A stretch of 64,000 nucleotides of DNA from Pteria penguin (Eukaryota > Mollusca > Bivalvia > Pterioida > Pteriidae). The stretch is taken from assembly GCA_035048485.1 (NCBI GenBank), contig CM068583.1:46071790-46135789 (forward strand), given 5' to 3'. Shown here piece after piece: positions 45,421-58,732 of the stretch. Within the stretch, counting starts at the first letter, position 1. Every line of letters starts with the position of its first letter. Position numbers and translations under genes: made by a program. The notes below the pieces were generated by a model. It had not been told where the DNA came from and did not search any database. It worked only from the letters and a program-made list of their open reading frames with translations.

Positions 45421-45640
45421 CATTCGCGTTATTACGCGAAACTATTGCGTTATTACGCGAAACTTTCGCGTGATTGCGCGAAGCTCTCGCGTTATTACGC
45501 GAAACTACCGCGTTATATTGCGAAACTTTCCCATTATTACACGAAACTATCGCGTTATTACGCGAAACTTTCGCGTTATTACGCGAAACTACCGCGATAT
45601 AATGGGAAACTTTCGAGTTATTACGCGAAACTTTCTATAT
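45421..45640. repeat. 21-bp palindromic tandem array
   Basis: About eleven units of TTCGCGTTATTACGCGAAAC type. Each core (CGCG..CGCG) is self-complementary. The 21-bp period makes a seven-residue repeat (RYYAKLS) in one frame, an artefact. Related CGCGTAATAACGCG text occurs at 46314-46336 on the far side of the integrase-like ORF. Confidence 0.8.
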
Positions 45641-45748
45641 AAGGAGATTATTTTGTTTAATGCTTTCTTTTTCAACATGGAGTTTTGGACATTTATCTCA
45701 AATGACATCCATTAAGTCGTTTTACTGCATTGATAAAGTAATTCGAAA

Positions 45749-46309
45749 TTACTTTTGATCGCTGTTTGTTTTATTTGCTTCCAGCCATATTATGTTTCTA
45801 GAATAGCCATCAATACAACCATTGATGGCTATGCCGTAAGGCTTTAGCTTGTCGTAAGAGTCTACATGCCAAACATAGTCGGGACCAAGACTGGTGTAGC
45901 GTCTTCTATGAAGTCTCCTCCTTTTACGAGCCCAAACTCCAGTTGGATCAAGAATTTTTAATAGCTGATATACTGTGTCACGTGGAAGTTTAAAACCAGC
46001 AAGTACACACTTGTTATGCATCCATCGATACCCATGTTGCACACCAGAACTCAGAAGCTGGTTTAAGATGAAAATGGCAACATCAATCAGATCAGATTGA
46101 TTCTTCCTTCTCGATAAACGCAACCTTTTCAATGTGCGCTTAAGAGTATATTTACTCATAATGACATGATCTGCAAAAGCTAGGAAGCTAAGAATTTCAG
46201 CTTGAGACAATCCAAGTTCAAAATAAAACCTAACTAAGTTGTCGTGCATAATGAAAGCACTTCGAGACGACTGAAAGGGAAAATAGTGAAAGTTTTCCTT
46301 TTTAAACAT
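45749..46309 (-). pseudogene. integrase-core transposase fragment, C-terminally truncated
   Basis: 186 residues. An N-terminal helical/HTH-like part (FELGLSQAEILSFLAFADHV, LKRTLKRLRLSRRK), then a linker (HGYRWMHNKC...LDPTGVWARKRRRLHRRRY). Then the start of an rve-type core: YVWHVDSYDKLKPYGIAING followed by CIDGYSRNIIWLEA. It stops before the second and third acidic residues, so it is catalytically incomplete. The domain order resembles the HTH plus integrase-core proteins found in fish and invertebrate transposons. Flanking palindromic CGCG repeats may be the element's ends. Confidence 0.65.
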
Positions 46310-46842
46310 AATTCGCGTAATAACGCGTAATAATTCGCTTTTGGAAAATTTTAAGTGTGTATTTACTTTTACAAAAAATTAATTCTTGTTCCATTGTTTG
46401 CATGTAATATCACGCCGTCTATTCTATCAATTGCAATGGAAATTCTCCGATTTCACTCTGATAAATAGATGGGCATTATTCATTTGAGTAGTTAATGTCA
46501 CACATTGCGTATGCTAAGCTGGCTGAAGCTACCATTGCTCATTAATCATGCAAATTGGCAGGCAATGTCAGTGCCTCAATAAATCGTTTGTTAATTAAGA
46601 TACTTCTACATAAAAACTCCAGAATATTTGAGTGCCTTCGTTGTTGTACTGTGACAACTGTTATAAAGATCGTGAGTGTCGATGCCTTTGTTGTAATTTC
46701 ACGATTGCAAAAAAAGATAGTGTACCTTGGTGCTTTTTATTTATTCCTTATTAGTAATTTGCCGATTGCAGTAAAGACCGTGTATGTTTATGAACTCATT
46801 GTTATAAGTTGACGTGTATGTTGGCGCTTTCATTTATGGTTT
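46310..46842. other. right flank of the integrase-like element; no gene
   Basis: 46314-46336 holds ATTCGCGTAATAACGCGTAA. The rest shows only the degenerate GTAATATGGCGACTGC-like repeat beginning near 46640. Confidence 0.4.
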
Positions 46843-47113
46843 AAGCCGGTGTGTCCCAGTGGATGGGGTGCTCGGCTTGTGACCAGAAGGTCCCGGGTTC
46901 GATTCCCGCCGTGGGCACGCCGGTGTTCTGTCTTCTCTGATGAGACCGTAAAAACTGAGTTCATGTGTCACGGTAGGTGTGGCACCCAAAAAATCCTGAA
47001 TATTTCGGGTGGGTCCGTTGCAAAAGTTAAAATTTCTACACCATGGATCAGACAGATGTCATCACCATATACGTGAAATAATCGTGCTGTAAAGTAATAC
47101 GATAATCAATCGA
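46843..47113 (+). mobile_element. tRNA-derived SINE
   Basis: Head GCCGGTGTGTCCCAGTGGAT (A box) and GGTCCCGGGTTCGATTCCCG (B box), then the same core and tail as 41032. The flanking duplication is not clear because it lies in repeat sequence. Confidence 0.85.
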
Positions 47114-47119
47114 ATGCAA

Positions 47120-48690
47120 TAAAGATCGTGTCTATTGGCGCTTTCATCGCTGAAATGTGACAAATGGAATAAAGACCGTGTACATTGATATATGCAGACA
47201 TTTCGACGCCGTAATGTGGTCATTGCAATATAGATCGCATATGGTCGTGCTTTTCTTAATATTGTAATATGGCGACTGCATTAAATACCGAGTATGCTGA
47301 TGCTTTCTTTGTTGAAATATGGCTACTATATATATACTGTGTGTGTTGATGCCGTTGTTGTTGTAATATGGCGACTGCATTAAATATCGTGGGTGTTGAT
47401 ACCTTCGTTGTTGTAATATGGCGACTGCATTAAGGAAGCGTGTAAAATATGGAATGGAATGGAATGGAATCGTGGAATGGAATTGTGGAATGGAATGGGT
47501 TTATGGAATGAAATAAGGAAAGAATTTTGGAATGAAGATTTTAAGTTAAAATTTTGGTGTAACTGTCACACATTCGGTTTCTTAAGATGAAAGGGGTTAC
47601 ATTTTTATGGTAAATGTGTAATAAGTGACCACTGGTCAGTCCAGTAAAATTCTGAAATAAACATTTTGCGTTATCATTAAACTTTTGGTGTAAGGGTCAC
47701 AAATTCGGTTTCTTGGGATGAAAGGGGTTACATTTTTATGGTAAATGTGTAATAAGTGACCACTGGTCAGTACAGTAAAATTTTGAAAGTCACGGTCAAG
47801 GTCACAAGTTCACTGAACTTAATGTAATTTGAAAGGGTTTCATTAGTTAAATAAGCATGCCGAATATGGAGTGTCTCTCTCGAACGGTGGAAAAGTTATT
47901 GTATTTAAGAAATCGGGACGGATTAACGGACGAACGGACAGCCAGGCAGACACGGATGCCTTTTAGGCCGGGCGTAAAAAGTATTCCAAACTACTATTCC
48001 AAAATCTATTTCATTCCATTCCACAATTCCATTCCATATTTTACACGGTGCCCTGCATTAAATATAGTGTATGCTGATGCCTTTGTTGTTGTAATATATG
48101 GCGACTGCATTAAATATAGTGTATGCTGATGCCTTCTTTGTTGAAATATGACGATTGCATTTAATACCGTGTGTGTTGATACCTTCGTTGTTGTAATACG
48201 GCGATTGCATTAAATATCGTGTGTTGGTGCCCTCCTTGTTGTAATATGGCGACTGCATTAAATACCGCGTGTCTTAGTGCCTTCCTTGTAATATGGCGAC
48301 TGCATCTTTGTTGAAACATGGCGACTGCATTATATACCATGTGTGTTGGTGTCTTTGTTGTTGTAATATGGCGACTATCTTCAATACCGTGTGTGTTTGT
48401 GCTTTCGTTGTTGTAATGCGATACTGAAATAAATAACATTTTAATTGGTAAATTAAACGATTGCCATAAATATAATAGTTGTTGGTGCTTTTTTTCGTTG
48501 TTGTAATTGCAGTAAAGATCGTGTATGTTGCCGTTTTCCTTGTTATAATGTGACGATTGCATTTAACATTGTGCACGTTGGCGCTTGCGTTGTTGTATTG
48601 TGACAACTGCAATTAAGATTAAACCGCAATATATATCGTGCTGGTGCTCTCATTGCTGTAATGTGATAAATGCAGACCTGTTTACCGCCT
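47120..48690. repeat. degenerate minisatellite, about 50-bp unit
   Basis: Units of the type TTGTTGTAATATGGCGACTG, then CATTAAATACCGTGTGTGTT and GATGCC. Roughly 15-20 copies, interrupted by the element at 47440-48045 and preceded by looser copies from 46640. Minus frames (MQSPYYNNEG...) are artefacts. Confidence 0.8.
47440..48045. mobile_element. 606-bp inverted-repeat element inside the minisatellite
   Basis: Ends GTGTAAAATATGGAATGGAA and its inverse (48026-48045). Subterminal GGAAT runs on both sides. Inside is a direct repeat of about 130 bp (TCACACATTCGGTTTCTTAA / TCACAAATTCGGTTTCTTGG...). No transposase. Non-autonomous DNA element. Confidence 0.75.
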
Positions 48691-50393
48691 GTACTTGCCC
48701 TTACTTTGTACACAAATGAAAACAAAAGTACGGATTACGGACTGAGGCCGTAAGATACGAAACCGTAAAAATTCGACTGTGTGTTGTTTAGTTCGAGTTT
48801 GCTTATTCTGTTTCAAGTCAACGCAGTGCTATATATATTGATGATAAACTCTTATAGTGTAAAGCGTATCTCAGATACGAAGTTAATTTACAATACATGC
48901 TGTATGAAACAAAGTAATTTCAGTAGAACAAAACAAGCGATGTTTATTTTAAGTGTTTTTTTCTGATATCGTAAGCTTTACACAGTTCTTTTATATTGTG
49001 TGAACTTAATGATTGAATTAATTTACAGACAGAGGGGCATCGGTAATAATATGATTTCAAAAATCGTGCTCTTACATTATGGTATGGGGGACATTCATCT
49101 TCTAAATCATCTTTACATAATGAGCAAATAGGTTTGCTAAACTTGATATAATATCAATAAACGTCAGAAAAATATTGTATTTAATAATACATGTATACTG
49201 TCTAAAATATTTCGGGGGTCACTTTACGATACATGATCTTAATTTAGATTTCACGATGTCCACGAATAACTATATCTATCAGCTATATCGGTGACATAGA
49301 CTATGGCTTGTACTGTAAACTACTAATCCTTAACTTGAAAATAGTGTAAACTATTAAAAAGGAAGAACACCAATAGAATCCCACAAAAAGGTCTTTACGC
49401 CTTTTGAACGCTTAGCTAGATTCTTCAGGAGAGACCAATACTATTATTTCAGTATGGACTTATATTATTATTCCACTCGTTCTAGCATCACGCCAGAGAA
49501 AACATGTGGAAAATATATTATACACCCTTGCTGAAATGCAGATGAAGAGAGTGCATTCACACAGAGCGAGCTTCAGAATTGTGTGTCCTGATTCACAAAG
49601 AATGATTTCGTTTATACCACATAATATACTCTAGTTTAATGTAGTTATTTGCCCCGCGGATAACATATTTAAAGATTAGAAAATGAAGTAGTTCACAGCG
49701 GTTCTCTGAGAAAATAGCTGTTCTTTCATCATTTGAATCATTAAGCATCTGCTGATGTTTTTATTGAAAATGAAATTTTACGTTTGTTGCACAAACTGTA
49801 TGTTACATAAAAACGATACCACATTTATTACTTTTGTGTATAACCACCTCTCCATTGTGCATTTTGCAGGCAATATACTACTCACAAATAGACAAATGAA
49901 CATAAGATGATATATTGATAAGCATTTCATCAAAATATTCTAATGCTTTTCGATAATAATTATCTGTACAGATTTTTATATAAATACAGTCATATATTTA
50001 TTGACTTCCACGCGTGAAATTTTGAGGATTTTCTTAATGAAAATTTTGTTTTACTTATTTCTCTATCATAAATATCTTAAATTCCTAAACATCCATATTT
50101 GTATACATATTTGTATAACAACTTTCATATATTCCTTATTTTATACTTGACTTTGTATAATATACTATACATTTGTTAATTATTGCTGATGTATAGATGT
50201 ATATATGCTATACAGCTTTTGATCAATAACAAGATACTATACAATATCTATTTACTTACGCTCTAATACATTTTATTTTTGAAGTGCATTGTATGTATCG
50301 ATTTAATGCACATAATCCACTTATATCAACCTTGACAAAACAAAAATTTATACAATTAGTTTCTGACGCTAGAAATCTGGAAGTGGGAATGAA
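48691..50393. other. no gene recognised
   Basis: AT-rich; only incidental short frames. Confidence 0.45.
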
Positions 50394-50456
50394 TAAATAA
50401 ATAAATAAATAAATAAATAAGATAAATAAATAGATTAATAAATAATAGTAATAATA

Positions 50457-50515
<59 letters not shown>

Positions 50516-50643
50516 GACAAAAACCACATACATGCCTGCCTGCCTGCCTGCCTGCGTTCATACACGCATACATGTACATACATACATACATACACACAGA
50601 CAGACAGACACACACACATACACACACACACACACATACATTT
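50394..50643. repeat. compound microsatellite
   Basis: (AATA)n, (AAT)n, (TGCC)n, (CATA)n, (CAGA)n and (CA)n in series. Confidence 0.95.
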
Positions 50644-50935
50644 GGTTGGTTGGTAAGTAGAATTTCTCTGATTAGTCTGTCTCTGACAGTAGTCAAAGCT
50701 ATATGTTTCCAAATACACATTTTGTATCATTATTGAGAGGGACAGAAATGGAAGAGATAGGGCCAATTAGCGTCCTGGAAAGTTTACGGCAAAGGGATTT
50801 CTTTTGTAAGGTTTTTAATGCCCTCTGGGCTTTATTTTTGCCATATGAGAGAACTATAGTCGTATAGAATTATTGGATTAATTGGAACGTTTGCCGTTGT
50901 CATGTTTTTCCTAAAACTGTGCGGAATATCTAGCG

Positions 50936-52489
50936 GGACGACCATTTGATTCTGAGGAAGGGGGAGGGGGGGGGGCACTTTTTGTAATTAAATATTCTGA
51001 CCCTCCCTGAAAATGCTGGAAATAAAAAATCTGGCTTTGACTGAAATGAAAATAAATATTCTGGCTACTAACCTGTGCATATACCAAATCATGCAAATAT
51101 AAAACTGACTGTTCTATAGAAAACATGATGAATTTTTCCGGCTCCCTTTGCTCGCCAGATTGGTCCGTATACTATGATGTGTAGTAGTTTAACTGTGTAA
51201 CTCATATTTCAGCAGAATTTATAGTATTGGACAAATCTTGCTATTCAATATGTTCAACAAAACTTGATAGAATTGTTGCTTTTAAAAACTACATGTACAT
51301 TTGCATGTCCATTTTGCGGGGCAGACAGGGGACAAGGGCTCTACCATCTGCTTTCTGAGAGATTTTCTCTTTAGATTCTTGTTCGGAAAAGTGTCCTTCG
51401 CATCTTCTTACTGCCAATTTCCAATCCCTTTCCCCAACGTCCCCTGGTGTTGTCCACCCTCATTTATATGCCAGACACACCATTATTTTAATGTTAAACG
51501 AGTGGCCAAAGGGAATTTGTCTCATCTCTCCCTTGAGCACATATGCAAAGTTGATGTTTAGATTAAATCATGTTCTTTTCAAAATTTATGATGACCATAT
51601 TTGTTGACAGTATTTCATTCCTTTTAAGTTATATTCAAATCTGTGCAATAGGACATTCGTCCAATGATTTTAACACATTTTAGTCATTTATTCAAATGTA
51701 AAATAAACACAAATATAACTTTAAAATGAGAACAAAAGTAAAACCAACAAAACTGTGTATCTTCACTTAACATACATAATAACAAAAGTAAAAAGATATA
51801 TTGTTCACCATAGACATAGAAAACATTGTACAATGATATTGAACAATGATTGTATATGGCCATAAGTATTTAGCTTCTTTAAAACTTTTAAAACATATAG
51901 AATTGTACATGGGGTGCATCTTTGCTTAATATCTACCAAGCATTCTCAAATTTAATCTGGAAGTAGTGCAGACAAATTTAGAGTGTGAAAAACCAATATA
52001 TTAAAAATATTTATGAAATGTGTTTTTGCATTAAAATAACCTAGTTCAAAGTAAGAATAAAATATTATCATTCGGACAGGAAGCCAACACAGCAACACTT
52101 CCTCTACACATCCTTCTATAGTGATAAATCGAAATTCTCCCCCTTGATACCAGAGACTGAGAGAGGCTATACACTTTACTATAGAAACTAGTAGTATCAA
52201 GATCTATGCAATTAAAGTATATTATTTGTTGAGTTTACCTTTTATTAGAATGTGTTTTGTTAACAAAATATAATTATAGAAGGATGTGTGTTAAAGGCAT
52301 ATATTACCATGTATTTCTAACAAGTATTTTTTCGCGACAAAAAGTCAAGAACATAAATAATCTGTCCCATGATATTAAGGAAATAAATATTCTATCCTTC
52401 AAAGATCTGAAAATAAATAATCTGACACGACCAAATTTGCCAACCTCCCCCCCCTCCCCCCTTTCAAATCAAATGATCGTCCCTTATGT
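50936..52489. mobile_element. possible 1.55-kb non-autonomous DNA element
   Basis: Ends GGGACGACCATTTGATT and inverse AATCAAATGATCGTCCC, each followed inward by G/C runs and AAATAAATATTCTG-type repeats (three on each side). The interior is AT-rich with no transposase. Target duplication not seen. Confidence 0.5.
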
Positions 52490-53632
52490 ATGTAGGAAGT
52501 AATTGAGGCATGTTATAAAGGAAATAAATTCAGTGCTGATATATAGTTTACAGACGAACATGTCTTAGTAAAATTATGTTAAAAACTCTTAGTCAAATTA
52601 ATAACTAAAATCCTGTCTCCAAACGAAATAAACGCGCTATGCCTATGGCACTTTGTAAAACGAATACGCAAGTGTTGTAGAATATAATCCCCTCCCCACA
52701 TACATTTTTCCTCCATGAAAAATTGAGTGTTGTAACAACCAACACCCCCTACATAATGTAACCCCTCCTCTGTGGCAATGTTAAGTGTACTATATGTTAT
52801 CTACCTTAATTATGGGAAAATCGTGCATAAAGGAGTCACCTCAACCAATATGGCTGAGGAGATTTCACCAAAATTTGTCAGCAAGCAAGTTGTCATGGCC
52901 CTCTTCTAATTTTATGTTTTATCAAGATTGCACCAGAGGTAAACCAGAGTGGAGCAAAGTAGGTCAAAGAAGGTACCCCCTTTGAGAAGCTTCTTCTCCA
53001 GTTAGACTGTGTAGGATGAAAATTTAAAATAAATGCATGAGTGATCTAGAATGATGTGTGGATAAATATTGTATTAATCGTGAATATCAAAAATGTAATT
53101 TATTTTCTTTTGTTAAGATGGTGATTATTTCCTTGACTGGAAAATACACCAAACTTTTTTAAAATCTACTTAAGAACCACCATGACCTCACATTTGGTTA
53201 CCTATATTATTATGACATTTAGTACAAAGTCTGTTCCTGGAAAGTCTCTGCGGCACTTTTGGCCCCGCTTGACGGTCATACACAAACACACCACAGACTA
53301 TCATGATTTTGCATGGACCTATATAGAAAATTTATATTTAAAAACATTTTCCCGAAGAACCATAAGCCAAAATTACTTCATATTAATATGTTTCATTAAT
53401 ATGTCATGTTATGTACTCAGAGGATGTTCTGTGACAATATGTGCCCATGCCCTAGGGACCAACAGTTTATATGTAGGCTTATGCAAGAAACTCTTTTGAA
53501 ATCCTCTGGAGAATCTCAAGGTAGTCATATATGGTATACAACATTACATTGTTATGGAGTATCAACTTTGTTTAAGAAAAGGCCTTGTTGTTTTGTGCTC
53601 GATTTTCATTTGGACTCATTACAGTCTATTAA
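52490..53632. other. no gene recognised
   Basis: Short frames only; text such as 52838-52930 looks like a dispersed repeat. Confidence 0.4.
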
Positions 53633-53999
53633 AACCATATCTTTATTCCGCTTTCCTATTTGTCCCATTGCTGATAAAGATCCCCCGTAAGGGTTCATGT
53701 TCTGGTGAACTCTGATGACGTTTTAGTCACCGAAACCGTTATTTCCCATAGCCAATCAATGACTCGGTTAGGCACGTGATAGTGACGCAGTATGTAACAA
53801 ACACTGTTCAAAAACTGCCTTATGGGTCACGCCCGCTGGGGATGTTAATTTCATTCCTAGGAATTTGTAGCCGATCCACTGATTGACTGAAAATCAGAGT
53901 TCACCAGAACATGATCCGTTACAGGGTTTCGCCAGATCTTTATCCGCAATAGGACAAATAGAGAAGTGGGATGTAGATATGGTTTACTCAGATTATGAA
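53633..53999. repeat. inverted repeat, arms about 75-100 bp
   Basis: Left arm (53633-53710: AACCATATCT, CTATTTGTCC, GATAAAGATC, TGTTCTGGTGAACTCTGAT) recurs inverted at about 53893-53999. The about 180-bp centre carries TGATGACG...GTCACCGAAAC. Probably a non-autonomous element. Confidence 0.6.
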
Positions 54000-54784
54000 C
54001 GAAAGTACAAAACTGTTATGTCAAAGTATAGTGCTTATCATAATGTATATATCTGTCGGTTCTTCCAAAAGGAAGAAAGATAATGTTGTCATTTGGGGGA
54101 TGTTCATATCTATATATATACATGTATGTAGAAAGGAATTCTATGCAGGAGTCGTTTTTCAAAAAACAACCCCCCCCCCAAAAAAATAATAATAACAATA
54201 ATAATAAATGAAAATAAAAAATAAAATTCAAAGAAAGGAAGGAGGTTCTATACTGGACTCTTATGGGATGAAAAGTCATGCAGGACAGTCTATTCTACAA
54301 CACATTCATCAAATTAAGGGAATACCCTGCATATTTAAGCATTAAGCAAGCGGCGGATAGTAATGACTACCTCCAATCTGGCATAACAGAGCAGTACACA
54401 CATATTCCTATAACCTATACTGAATTTGCCGGTGTGTTTATATATATAATAAGAGTCATCTAAGCGTTTGTTTTCAAATCGTTCACAGACTTTACCGCGC
54501 TGATATTTCAAAGGACATATATTACGAGGACGTCAAATTCCACAAAAGAAATAGAGAATTCATTTACATTGCCTTCTTATGATATACAAAATCATAGACT
54601 CAAAATGACCGAAAATGCCAACTTTGATATCTAAAAATCCTACAAAGTATTAGAAAATAGTAAACAATAAATCTAAAAGAAATACTAAAATATCTGGAGA
54701 TGCTCTGTTTAATTGTTTTCAAATATCAAAGAATTAAAATACAAATGGAAATACCGCTGATTGATCCATAATAAGTGATAAAGA
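54000..54784. other. no gene recognised
   Basis: AT-rich; poly-C/A tract at about 54168-54190. Confidence 0.45.
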
Positions 54785-54786
54785 TA

Positions 54787-55275
54787 CAGTTAGGTGCAGT
54801 CCTAACCTTACATAAAGTGCACTTAAAGTTAACTCTGTCACTGCTTTTCAAGTTTACTTGGCGACAACAGAGTAAACTTGGAATCAAGTTTAGTAGTAAG
54901 CGTGGTTCCAAGTTTAGTACTAAACTTGATTCCAAGTTTACTCCAAGTGCACTTCAAGTTTAGTTTACTTTCTATATACATGTACATTTACTATATTTCT
55001 CTATTAAAACAATTTTTTAATATAAAATATTCAATTGTACATAATAAGACAATTCTTTCTATTGTGTTATACAAAACTGGATAATTGTAATAAATAAACG
55101 TGAAAAGTAAACTTGGTATCACGTGATAGTAAACTTGAAGACAGAATTACTTTAAAGTAAACTTGATATCAAGTGCACTTGACTAAACTTTATGATGGTT
55201 TTCGGGACGAAAAACTAAACTTGAAGTGCACTTGTCAAGTGCACTTGAATGTAAGGTTAGGACTGCACCCAACTG
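54787..55275. mobile_element. mariner-type MITE, 489 bp, TA-flanked
   Basis: Ends CAGTTAGGTGCAGTCCTAAC and inverse with one mismatch, each flanked by TA. The TIR is about 27 bp (through CTTACAT). The interior is a mosaic of CAAGTTTA/GTGCACTT motifs in both orientations. TA duplication fits Tc1/mariner. Confidence 0.85.
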
Positions 55276-55277
55276 TA

Positions 55278-57045
55278 GAGTCAATAAAATTCAGAAAGCA
55301 AATTCCACAACCACACTAATTTGATGCCTTTATATTGCTTGATGTTATTTCTTATAGCACTATTCTACCTAATGTCTCATGAGAAATGTTTATTTGATGG
55401 CATTATATTTTGATATACATTTTTATGAATGAAACATGTTCTCCCGTTGTGCTCATAAAGTATGATTCTGTTATTTAGTCTTGAATCTGTCCGTAAACTT
55501 GGTTCGTCTATGTGTCTCCAAGTCATAATCATTGTTATTACACTGCTACATTACACGTTACAGTTTTACATCATCAAGGGAGTTACTCCAATAGATCTGT
55601 GAGACATGAATAAAGTAGGTCAGACTAGTGATAATATCTAGACAGAACATAACTTTATTTACACTCGAGGTCAGAGTTACTGCATTTTGAAATTGTATTA
55701 TAGAGAGAATACATCTACAATGAGACATTGGGAGTTGAACAAACACAACATGGACACTCGTCGAATAGCATTAGTAAAAACAATAGCTTTTGAAATTAAA
55801 TGTGAATTAAAATCTGATACTCATCTGAAATCTTTGCTGCTTTGAATTTTACAAAAACAAAAATGATTAGAGTGAGTCCTTTGTGTATTCTTGCATGACG
55901 AAGAAATAATTAAACAATAAGGATCTGTTGACAGACATTCCAGGAACTGTTTTGCAGAAAGCAAATTTTTTTGTTCTAGAATGCATCCAAGAATATTGAA
56001 TGCATCCCAGAATCCACTGTACATCAGTAACAACGTATAACGTAAATTAAGACTAAGGAACTATTGACTTTGTTCCAGACATGGTTATTTATTTCATGTA
56101 TAACAATGTGGAGTGCATATTACTGATATGTTCAGCCCATATGTCTGACTTAATGCATATTTCATGATAGACACCACGCATCGTCGGGTATTAATTATCG
56201 TATGACATGAAGAATGAAATGAAAATTATTTTCTAGGTATTGTAACAATTATACAAATTGTAAACAATCATAGGATTTTAATTCCCAGTGCAGACATGGA
56301 CAAGGATGAAATAAGTGTGCCTGATGATTACAAAGATGATCCATAGTACATCGAGACAAGAGGGACGGATAACTGCAATAACTGAAACATATTAAATTAA
56401 TGATGCATAGTTGATTGTGACGGACTATCACCAAGGGGGTATTGATGGTGAAAGCAAATATTTACTGAGCACGTGATTAAACAGATCGTGATAGCGAATA
56501 CTATATCATTTGCAGAAAATACTACAAGAATTAATATATGTTCATCAAGACTGTGAGACGTGTACTTGACCAAAGGTCATATCTTTTAGGTCAATGATGC
56601 TATGATAAGTAATTGTTTTCTGTTTTCTGTTTAACTTTACAGAAGGTCATGAATTGTTATCTTACCCAAATGTCAGTTATTAATAGTCTAAGTTACCGTG
56701 GTTTTATCAACAGTATTGTTCCGTTTGTGTTTTCACAGATCATGTTCTGGTTGTCAACGTTGTGTGACGTAAAATGCAAAATATTCGTATCTGTTGTGGA
56801 CGTCCATTCATTAATATTTACATTACCACTAGGTTCCCCATGTTAAACGCCCGATACCCTACCCGAGTTCCTAAAAAAATCTTGTTTGACCAGATTACAA
56901 CATCAAGCGCGCATAAATATTCAATGGGCTGTACTAGCCTAGATATGATTTAACTAAGTCTTTCTAGAAAACGCTCCAAATTCAAACAAAACCCAAATCA
57001 CAGAACCAATTTATCAACAGATTTCCGTTTCACAGTTTCACTCCA
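55278..57045. other. no gene recognised
   Basis: AT-rich. The part just below 57046 could be internal LTR-element sequence following the primer-binding-like site. Confidence 0.4.
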
Positions 57046-57323
57046 ACTCTGATACCATGTTACGACCGAGCTTTGAAATTTGCTCTTTCAATTTTAACAT
57101 GTGAGACAACAAACTGCACATGTGCTACTGCGGACAATACATGCCAGGTCAGCTGAATGCTTCTTCCGTTACATCTTCACCAGTCAGACAATAACCACAC
57201 TTTCTGGTCGAAAGTAGTTATTCGGGAAAAACAGCCACGTACGAACACAATACAAAACGTGGAGAATAATAACTACAACACCGAAGCCTTAATACAAATT
57301 ATAATAAACTGGTCATAGTGGCG
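57046..57323 (-). mobile_element. LTR copy of a decayed retrotransposon (left)
   Basis: 57180-57323 matches 61535-61690 in direct orientation (CACACTTTCTGGTCGAAAGT, CAGCCACGT, AACTACAACACCGAA). In minus sense it ends ...GGTCGTAACA followed by TGGTATCAGAGTTGGAG, which resembles a tRNA primer-binding site (TGGTATCAGAGC type). So this copy may be the 5' LTR of a second element or a chimera. Confidence 0.55.
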
Positions 57324-57672
57324 TAATGTCCTTTTTTTCTTCTATTCTTGAGAAACACACTTTAGATGAAATGAGAATAAGACAATTGATTGAATGGTCA
57401 TCATAAGGTGGACTGCCCTGACCATGAGGATTATTCTGCCTCTCACAGATATACATGTACATGTATAAACGCACAATACTGTAATAAATACCAACAAACT
57501 AATGACGAAATAACATGAGAACAATAATATAAATTATACCAATGTATGGGTGGACCATCACTAGGTAGACTGCCTTCAGATCATAGGGGTTATTCAAACA
57601 GAATAAACAAATGAATAATAGAAATACCAAATGTAAAATGTCAAATGTACAACACAATACTATAGTATGACG

Positions 57673-58732
57673 TCATTCAAACGTGTAAAGCGTTGAGTTT
57701 TCCTGCGTGGACGAGGCAGTGAGGAAGGAGAACATTCCGACAAAGACTGTTGTATGGCATCTTGTCCTTGACGAAGACTGTTGTATGGCATCTTGTCCTT
57801 GACGAAGACTGTTGTATGGCATCTTGTCCTTGACGTAGACTGTTGTATGGCATCTTGTCCTTGACGAAGACTGTTGTATGGCATCTTGTATTTCAACGGT
57901 CGAAGGATCACTGACGGACGGATCCCGTTCACTAATGTTAGCAAGATTGCGAGATTCAAACGAATTGTTACTTCCAGGAGGAATCCTAATTTCATCGGGG
58001 ATATCGGGTAGATTTGGCGCAGAAGGAAGGAGATGCAGTCTATCATCGTATTCGTCATATGATGACTCAGTGGAGAATTGGTTTTTTGTTTTTGGCATTT
58101 CATCGGAAACTGCATTAGGCACCTTAAAACTCTCAAATTTTTTAACGCGATACGAGGTACTGCGGAGTTGGTTTCCTTCGAATTTGCGAATGTTACACCA
58201 AGAATTTTCCACGGACACAACGAGAAATCTGTCCCTTGCTTGGGACTTATTTCTATCGGCAGGTAAGTATACTAAGTCTCCCACGTCTGTCTGGAGTTGA
58301 TGTCCGGTCTGCTAAAGGTGATTTTGATTTTTCACAATGAGCATGGTTTTCGATACGGTTCAAATGTTGTTGCTCTATGAGAATGCGATCGTTTATCGGC
58401 AACTGTGCGTTATCGAACTGGTCCCTGTGTGTGAGCATTGCGCGGGCGGAGAGACCTTTGTGTCTAACACAGGCATTGATGGCTGCTTTGGTGAGAGCTA
58501 ACGATACCTTTATAACACGGTCAGGCATAGGATCCTGGCGCAAGATTTCTTCTTGCAGTTCTTGGATAGCTTTCTCTGCTACAGGGTTTTTGTTGTGATT
58601 TTTAACACGCCCAATTTCCACGACGAGACGGTGTTTTTTAGAAGCGTATCCTCTGATAATGCTTGAAACCCTGAAGCTGGGTCGGTGCGTTTTGACCCAG
58701 GTGGGCAGTCTAAGGGACGGAGACCAACACAC
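57673..58732 (-). pseudogene. LTR-retrotransposon integrase C-terminal region
   Basis: Minus frames read KHRLVVEIGRVKNHNKNPVA, EKAIQELQEEILRQDP, ACVRHKGLSARAMLTHRDQF, then GDLVYLPADRNKSQARDRFL and VVSVENSWCNIRKFEGNQLR: the distal integrase and post-core beta domain of mollusc LTR elements (Gypsy or BEL; not resolved). A frame change near 58270 and one near 58650. The tail runs into a 36-bp tandem (GACGAAGACTGTTGTATGGC, about five copies at 57738-57890). Confidence 0.65.

Noticed and set aside
45361..45642. Protein with seven-residue RYYAKLS repeat
   Set aside because: A by-product of the 21-bp palindromic DNA array.
53700..53745. Hammerhead ribozyme (CTGATGA ... GAAAC)
   Set aside because: The sequence between the two core boxes does not close a proper stem II directly on them, and stems I and III are not evident.
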